Below, in pieces: positions 57,194 to 64,000 of a DNA stretch of 64,000 bases. Each line of letters starts with the position of its first letter. Position 1 is the first letter of the stretch. The notes under the pieces were generated by a model. The model did no database searches. It was not told the origin of the DNA and saw only the letters and a list, made by a program, of their open reading frames with translations. The stretch is from Littorina saxatilis (lineage: Eukaryota > Mollusca > Gastropoda > Littorinimorpha > Littorinidae), in contig NC_090246.1 in the NCBI RefSeq assembly GCF_037325665.1, forward strand, positions 20,289,600 through 20,353,599, written 5' to 3'. The position numbers were made by a program, and so were the translations under genes.

Positions 57194-58849
57194 AACACGA
57201 TCTGGGGAAAATTGCATCAAAACAGTCTCATTTGCCTTTAGCCGCCGTTTAAAATCAACACAGGAACTGACCCTACAAAACTGCGACGTCAGCGTGACGT
57301 AACTAACGTCATTTGTGACACAGAAGTCAACAGAAATGCAAATAGCATTTTCATCTTTATGACCGATCAAGCGAAGCCCCCAGTTTTACCGACCGCTGCT
57401 TCAGTTAACTTCAAAGCTTTAATTGCGCAGCATTAATTACTGCATGCTTACGTCAGACGGAGACACGACTAGGCCTAAAAAAAAAATAGGTGTGGTTACG
57501 GTAACCCGACCTACCCTATTTTTAGGGGCCGATCCTATAACTTTTTATTACATTTGTCAAAAAAATAAATAAAAAAAACCGAGTGCAAAAAACGCAATGA
57601 AAGCGAAAGCGCCCGAGTCGCACACTTATTTCCCTGTCAAGTACCGGTAGGTTTAATTTGTACACATTAGAAAAAAAAGTTTAAAAAAAAAAGTGATTGC
57701 CTATCTTTTTTGGCTATGTTACCGTAACCACACATATTTTTTTTTTTTGGCCCTATCTGCAATCCTAAATCCTGTCTCAACCTAAAACAGCTTTGACTGA
57801 CGTCAGCGAAACCAGCCGGTCAAAGCACTGCTCTCGCTCAAAAACCTCGATTTGTTGCTTATACCATATGTGCCGGGGATGCCAGAAGGAGCTATATCAC
57901 CACGATTTTCAATGTCACATTGCACGATTTGGTCACCCTTTTGTCTCATAAGGACCAAGCGCTGAAATGTCCGGTGATCCCGTCGCTCTTTTCGCGAAAA
58001 GTGAAAGTGGTGTGAAAGCCATTGTCAGCACGGTCTGGCGGTAGCAACTGAAGTCTCCTTAAACAAACACCAACACTTTTGAGGCATCGTCGTCATCGCA
58101 GAAAGAAATGTACAGTCAGTAATGGCCACTTTGCCAGAATTCAATGTGTCTTTTACGATGGCGGAGACAGCACTTTGTGCCCTAAAAAAAAGCCATTATA
58201 CATAGACTCGTTCCTTTAAATTTGCATTTTATGCTATGTAATAGTGCATCTTTTTTATGGCTGCTGAAAGTGATCGTACGTGGTTTGGAGAAATCTGTCT
58301 ATCTAAAATAACAATAACCAAACAAACAAAACAGAAAGCAAGAGAATAGAACGAAAATCCGAAAAAATAGATAAAAGGAAAGAACAGAGAAAACATAAAT
58401 CAAGCATTTTATGTATCATAAAAAAAGCAAAAACACCACAACCTCGTTCCCTACAATCTGTCGGCGCTGTCCGAATAAAAGCCAAATAAATGCCGATTCC
58501 TTGACCGATGTCCGTCTGCTATCTGATGAAGACGAGTCAGTGACTGAGTGTCCATTACCCCGCTGTTCGATTCCAAGCCAAGCGGTCATCCCAGCTTGGT
58601 GAATGAAATGCGTTGCTGCACAACACTCTTGTTTTTTTTATATATTTTTTTTTATCAAATCCTTGCGCCGCAATTCACTTGTATGACGGTACACTTGTGC
58701 CAAAAGTCGAAAGGATAAAGATTGTTCAATGACCTTTGTTATTAAACACTGACAAATACGAAGATATCCACCGAATTCCCGATATTAGCACGAGATGAAA
58801 GTAGTTCAAACCTTCGGGACTGGTATGCCATCCAAAAAGATGAGCCAAA
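55153..58849 (-). CDS. Short-chain dehydrogenase/reductase, last two exons
   Basis: The last exon 55256-55153 encodes IEDVTNAVLFLLSDQAAMVN, then GTTLVVDGGLLCN and a stop. This is the classical SDR C-terminus (helix, LLSD, G-x-DGG). The exon 58849-58812 joins it in phase and supplies LAHLFGWHTSPEE, the loop before that helix. The donor is AAG/GTTTGA and the acceptor TTTCAG. Together they resemble the end of DCXR/carbonyl-reductase-like or bacterial-type SDRs (SPEEIEDVTNAV). The Rossmann TGxxxGIG and YxxxK exons were not found and probably lie beyond 64000. The substrate cannot be told. The last exon is firm; the 38-nt exon is inference from phase and family fit. Confidence 0.72.
56699..56771. 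repeat. (GA)n microsatellite
   Basis: About 72 bp of uninterrupted GA in the dehydrogenase intron. Confidence 0.97.
57471..57752. mobile_element. MITE, GGTTACGGTAAC family, copy 3
   Basis: Same as 3135-3432: AATAGGTGTGGTTACGGTAA and its complement at the ends, with the CGAAAGCGCCCGAGTCGCAC block inside. Confidence 0.85.
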
Positions 58850-59182
58850 CTGATGTGAAAATAACAACACATAAACATTTACACGTACAAAGATCGCTAC
58901 CGAAGTGCTGACTTATAATGCAAGATAAGACTTTCAATAACAAAATACAACACATGAATGACACTGAAATCGTGTTTTTTTTTTAAAGTGTTGTCAGTTT
59001 TTATTAGTGATGATTTTAAAGGTCAAATTTGTTTAAGCGACTGACAGACTTGGAGCATTTTTTCAAGGACATACGGGTCCAGACTTGTAAGAAAGTCTTG
59101 TCATTATTGTTTTTTAAATATCTTTTTTTTATTTTTTATCAATGATACATACAGAGATCACTCGGTTCTTTGTAAGTAGTAT

Positions 59183-59499
59183 CAGGGGCGGAGCAGTTAA
59201 GCCAGAGGGGGTGGTGGTGGTGTGTTACAACTTGGGGTCCAGGGGGTAGACCCCTTGTGGGGTACATGGGCAAGGCCCCGTTGGGGGGTCTGGGGGGCTT
59301 TGCCCCCCAGAAGCTGAAGAGTTTTAGCTATTTTATGAACAATTTATGGCTTATCCTTGATTTTAAACATGATCAACTGGTGTCAGCAGCCACTCATTAT
59401 TTCTTTTAAAGTTAGTATTAATTTTTTTATTTTTTTTGACAGCCGGGGGGTTGGGGGGGGCCGGAACCCCTGTAACCCCCCCCCCCTAATCCGCCCCTG
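59183..59499. mobile_element. MITE with CAGGGGCGGA ends
   Basis: Inverted ends CAGGGGCGGA / TCCGCCCCTG with AGTAT on both sides (59178-59182 and 59500-59504). The interior is GC-rich: GGGGTCTGGGGGGCTTTGCC and a C run. CAG...CTG ends and a 5-6 bp duplication, as in MITE A-C. Confidence 0.88.
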
Positions 59500-60094
59500 A
59501 GTATTGTGGGCTCATCCTTCAGTATCAAGACTCCTACCTGTTTTAGGTCTGTAGCATTTTGGCCATTCAGCAACATTCTTTGTAATTATTGGTGATAATA
59601 ACTAAGATGATTGTACTCTTTGTAATTTTCACTTTTGACACACGTATGCCTTTATACTGGTGAATATCTAACAGTTCTCTCGTCCATCACACCAGCCGCA
59701 ACTACGAGTCATCCAGACATTCCCATAACCCACATAATGCATTGCCGAGGCCGAGCGATCATTTAGTTTTTCAAGGGGATGCTAAACCAGAAATTGCACT
59801 TCAGTTTCTGTTCTCTGATGAGCCTTAAAGCAAATTTTTTTCTTGTCCGTTTTGTGTGCTTTTTACAAGTTTTTTACGGGTTTCACGAGCGAAGCGGTTT
59901 CACGTTGCAATGGACACAGTTTCGGACAAGGACACGTAACATTAAATCCTTTAGCATAGAACACTCAGGTTTTTATTTCCTAGACATCTTTATGCTGCAT
60001 CGTTAGGTCGTTTATTTCTTCCTCCAAGCTCTGCTGTTGTTTTTATATCATCCATTACTTCGTCACTGAGAAAGACCTCTGATGTAATGACTTT

Positions 60095-60157
60095 CCGTCG
60101 CGATATAACCTTCGTGGTTGAAAACGACGTTAAACACCAAATAAAGAAAGAAAGAAA
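60095..60157 (+). mobile_element. Retroposon family R, 5'-truncated tail only
   Basis: 63 bp: CCGTCGCGATATAACCTTCG through (AAAG)n. The 11-bp duplication GTAATGACTTT is at 60084-60094 and 60158-60168. A true truncated insertion, not a decayed full copy. Confidence 0.95.
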
Positions 60158-61209
60158 GTAATGACTTTAAAAAAAACAAAAAAAACCCTTGCATAATGAT
60201 TTCATAATATGATTGTGCGCGTGTCCGCGTGTGTCTGTACGTGTGAGTACATCCGTGCTTGGCCAAGGGATACGTACGCGAGCTTGTGCTACAATCTTGG
60301 AGCTTCGAGATACTCGAGTCTATCCCAGAAACGCTTTCTGACGTCACGTTTAAGCATACGAATGTATGTCATTATTGTCATTCACTGTACCTTCAAACGA
60401 ATACACTTGAACCAAAGTTCACTGAACCATTTTTCTAATTATGGAAAACTGTCTCCATTCTCTTCATCAAGCCATCATTCCCTTGAATATCTCTGCTCAT
60501 TATTAGGATTCAAAGTGTATGTTGGTACAACTCTTACGTACTGTCTTAATTCGTCATGGTCATGATATATATACTGGACGAAGCCGGCCGAAAACAACTC
60601 AATCTGCAAAAGTCAGGGTTTCTGGCTATGTGCACATGATCGCATATTCCTGCCCCAAAAGCCGAATTACAAAAGCATTCAGGAGAAGAAAAGAATCCAT
60701 CTCGGTTCGCTACAGTTGAACGCTGCGCATGCTGGCGAAGGGGCGGAGGAAAGGACACTTCATATGGCCATACCATCGCAATCATCTTCTCCTCTTTGGA
60801 AATTCCATAGTCATTTCTCATCAAACCCTGAGTGGATTTGGTCGATTGAGCCAATGTAGGGCAAATCAATGTCGCCGACTAATTATAAACAGACACTAGA
60901 CGTTTTACTGACCGTCTGTCTAGGCATGGCCTGGTCTGGCCCTCGGGGGGGAGTACAGGGGTGAGGCAATGAGAGAGAGAGAGGGGGGGGGGGGGGTGAG
61001 TGAGTGAGGCCCGTAGGGGGGACAATAATGTGGAGATGGGAAGAGAGTGAACAGGGAGGGAGGCCGTTTCTAGGGGGGTTTATGGGGGGTAAGTGCAGTC
61101 TGTCTGGAAAATAAGGTGTGTGTGTATGTGTGTTTGGGAGGGGGGGGGGGGTAAAGGAGGGGAGGTTGGGAGGGAGGAAGAAAGGTGTTGAGTGTAGGGA
61201 AGGTAGATT

Positions 61210-61748
61210 TTTTTGGGGGGGAGGGGGGGGGGGGGAGTTGATACTAAACAAAAGAGTCTGCGGGGTGAAATGGGAGTAGGGAGGGGGGGGGGGGGGAGTT
61301 GATACTAAACAAAAGAGTCTGCGGGGTGAAATGGGAGTAGGGAGGGGGGGGGGGGGAGTTGATACTAAACAAAAGAGTCTGCGGGGTGAAATGGGAGTAG
61401 GGAGGGGGGGGGGGGAGTTGATACTAAACAAAAGAGTCTGCGGGGTGAAATGGGAGTAGGGAGGGGGGGGGGGGGAGTTGATACTAAACAAAAGAGTCTG
61501 CGGGGTGAAATGGGAGTAGGGAGGGGGGGGGGGAGTTGATACTAAACAAAAGAGTCTGCGGGGTGAAATGGGAGTAGGAGGGGGGGGGGGAGTTGATACT
61601 AAACAAAAGAGTCTGCGGGGTGAAATGGGAGTAGGGAGGGGGGGGGGGGAGTTGATACTAAACAAAAGAGTCTGCGGGGTGAAATGGGAGTAGGGAGGGG
61701 GGGGGGGGAGTTGATACTAAACAAAAGAGTCTGCGGGGTGAAATGGGG
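61210..61748. repeat. 57-61 bp G-rich minisatellite, nine units
   Basis: Each unit is a G run of about 9-14, then AGTTGATACTAAACAAAAGA and GTCTGCGGGGTGAAATGGGA. Units differ almost only in G-run length. A 30-base G run follows at 61746. All frames on the minus strand stay open as Pro-rich repeats; not a gene. Confidence 0.96.
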
Positions 61749-63154
61749 GGGGGGGGGGGGGGGGGGGGGGGGGTAGGGGAGTGGTGGTGTAGAAAGTGGA
61801 CAAAGCACTGCAGTATTCGGGGAGGAGTCGGTGGACAGCGTTGTGAATTGGGTTTCTTGGAGGGCCAGGGGAGGGGGCGGCACAAAAGAAATGAATCTGT
61901 CCAAGAAAGGCACAGGGGGATTAAGGGAGAGTAAACCTCTTGAGCTATGGCGTAAAATACGTTTAAGGGGACGTCAAGAAGAATTACGGTGGGTTGAGAA
62001 CGAGATGATGAGATGAAGAAGGGAGAGAGCAAGGTTGGGTGGGTGGGGGTTGGGAGGGGGATAATGCCGGTGTTAACAGCGTCGCTCTGCGCTAAGAAGG
62101 GGATCAGACACATCAGACGAAGAGGCTGATGAAGGAATGAGGGGGACAGCGGCAGAAGCCAGATGCTGAAAAAGCACGTAAAGATAGAGAGGGAATATAT
62201 GCAACAATCATTTGTGTCAGACGAGAGAGAGAGAATGTGTGTGTGTGTGTGTAAAACAAATAGAGGAGAATATCAAGAAAGGAGAAGAGTGTCACCAAAG
62301 GTTAAAAACAAGCCTGGCAGACAGGAAGAGCAAAGGAAGCTTCGCCGCTTAGATGCCAATCACACACGATGACACGGGGCACCTTCCTTCAAACACAACC
62401 TCTGGCATTCCCTCCACCCATCCGCCCTTGTGCTACCCCTCACCACTACCATTTTCCTCCATGTCCTTCACAACAGCCTTCATATTGATCATGCCTCCAG
62501 ATAGCCCTTTCTGTTTAAAATCAACACTCTCCGCTGCCCAATGAAAGCAGGGAATGGCATAATTATTCTCTCTGCACAGATTTAAACAGAAGTGGACACA
62601 TCAGTAACCAGGTTAGATTTTTTCTCTCAATATTTCGGCACACTGCATTCTTCAGGATGTTATCATGGAAGTATGGAATGAGAGTAAGAGAGTCTTAAAC
62701 AAACCCAAAGCCAGAGGGACAGACAAAGCTAAGGAAGCATTAACGCTTCGCTGGAAGGGGTGTTGACTCAGGGGTAAAAGCCAACGCAAATCCACGATAA
62801 TAACAACGGGTACTCTTAGCCTTAGTACTGAGTACTTTTTCAACAAGAAGAAGATACTCGCATCAAAGAACCAGACGCTGTGTGATAGCAAAGTATACAG
62901 TTTCCATCAAACAGCCCTCAGTGCCTTGCTATCAGACCCATAAACACTGAGCTTCGCACCAACAAATCCGCACACTTGACCCACTCCAAGGAAATGAAAA
63001 AAGCCAGAACCGGAGAAGAGTCTTGATCCAGTGTTCCAGTTAAAGGCCACGCCCTTCACGTGAACACTATTCGGATCACTGTCTGAGAACCGCTCAGGCC
63101 TTTGCACGGGATAAGACCATCCGGGCATCCCCCCACTTAGACACATAGCGACCA

Positions 63155-63530
63155 TCACCGGCCTGGGTAGCACTGGCCTTGTGATCCTAGGGTCGCGGGT
63201 TCGAGTCCAGGCCGGGACGGACACGGGTCAACTGTATGTGCAGACTCAGAGACGGTATCCATGTCCCATCCCTGTGTCACCACAGTGGCACGTAAAAGAC
63301 CTCGGTCATTCTGCCATAAGCAGGTGGTTGGTTACACTGACTGACTGACTGACATACCATTTCTGTCCCCAGTAATAGCGACTATTTAGGACATGACGTG
63401 GTTATATGCTAAGATCGGTTAATAATATGCACACCTAAATACGCATCTCATTTTAAAGTCCGGGGTAACACCCGGGAACATGCCCCTAATGGCTTTGCCG
63501 TGAGGGCGTAAAACTTAAATTTCTCTCGAG
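63155..63530 (+). mobile_element. SINE of a second family (partial tRNA-like head)
   Basis: B box GGGTTCGAGTCCAGGCC at about 63198, then GTGGCACGTAAAAGACCTCG and TCATTCTGCCATAAGCAGGT, ending GCCGTGAGGGCGTAAAACTT. No target duplication was identified. Confidence 0.65.
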
Positions 63531-64000
63531 ACGTTGAGTCGACTCGTTAACGCAGGATGGGCTGTGTGTGGGGCAGAGTCGGGAGAAAGGGACAAGCTGA
63601 TGTTTGCGGAGGAGCATGAAAACAAACACGCATAGAACGCCCCTGTCCATCAGAGCTGCTAAAGAGGCACACAGAGTCAACGTTTGGAAACAGATTAAAC
63701 ACACACTGCTGATGAGACACGCGTCCCGGGTCCATCTCACAGGGATTCTCGCAATCTCTGTCCTTTTTTGTGTTAAATCATTGTGTTCTCTTTCTTTCTC
63801 TTTTCCTTTTTTTACTTATATGTTTGGAAATGTATGAGAAGTATTCAAATCACTCATCGGCGACCTGATTTCGGCACGACTTTCAGAATAGGAAAAATAC
63901 TGTTTACTCTTTAGGTTTTTGTCATCTTTGTGTTTCTTTTCAAATTTTGTTTGTTAAACTAATATGTTTGGAAATGTATGGAAAGTAATCAAATCACTCA

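Larger units (their letters stand above)
58850..64000. other. Right flank: dehydrogenase intron or upstream sequence
   Basis: Apart from the MITE, retroposon tail, minisatellite and SINE listed, I recognise no exon. Open frames here are short or arise from the G-rich repeat. Confidence 0.45.

Noticed and set aside
61210-61748. CRISPR-like array
   Set aside because: The spacers are G runs, units are contiguous, and this is a eukaryotic genome.
60883-62113. Pro-rich open frames of up to 260 residues
   Set aside because: Product of the G-rich minisatellite read on the minus strand; no other gene signs.
62116-62600. Possible exons upstream of the dehydrogenase
   Set aside because: No Rossmann glycine motif or YxxxK found on the minus strand from 58850 to 64000.

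Overview
This is a piece of an animal nuclear genome. It is intron-rich and AT-rich, crowded with short mobile elements, and about 5% of it is exon. Several interspersed repeats look like families common in gastropod mollusc genomes, so I infer a gastropod, possibly a caenogastropod; this rests on recognising repeats and is not proven. No prokaryotic, viral or CRISPR features were seen, and no LTR or virus-like element was recognised.

Six protein genes could be rebuilt exon by exon, with GT..AG junctions and consistent reading phase. They are: the 3' three quarters of RRN3 (TIF-IA, Pol I initiation factor; + strand, 1-9407); NTAN1 (N-terminal asparagine amidohydrolase; - strand, 21819-13029); RPSA (ribosomal protein uS2/SA; + strand, 23827-34246); an Amun-like nuclear protein (- strand, 43010-36274); TEPSIN (AP-4 accessory protein; + strand, 43147-51676); and the last two exons of a short-chain dehydrogenase/reductase (- strand, 58849-55153). 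RRN3 and NTAN1 converge. NTAN1/RPSA and Amun-like/TEPSIN are divergent pairs with close starts. RRN3 and NTAN1 are also neighbours in human (16p13.11), so the linkage looks ancient.

The most notable system is in the RPSA introns. About ten copies or fragments of a roughly 185-nt H/ACA small nucleolar RNA lie there, seven of them apparently full length (six in intron 1, one in intron 2). The 3' hairpin carries the two rRNA-pairing motifs of U17/E1/snR30 (m1-like ATATTCCAG, m2 AAACCAT), closed by CCTCTACAT/ATGCAGAGG and followed by an ACA box. U17/snR30 is needed for 18S rRNA processing. A ribosomal-protein gene here therefore appears to host a tandemly amplified ribosome-biogenesis RNA, in a window that also holds a Pol I initiation factor.

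The rest is mainly repeats. These include tRNA-headed SINEs with clear target-site duplications, a retroposon family with an (AAAG)n tail and no visible Pol III promoter, and several MITE families. Some MITEs have CAG...CTG ends and 5-6 bp duplications; others are piggyBac-like with TTAA. A 5'-truncated LINE, long inverted repeats, two striking minisatellites and many microsatellites complete the picture. Many insertions are nested, which gives a relative insertion order.
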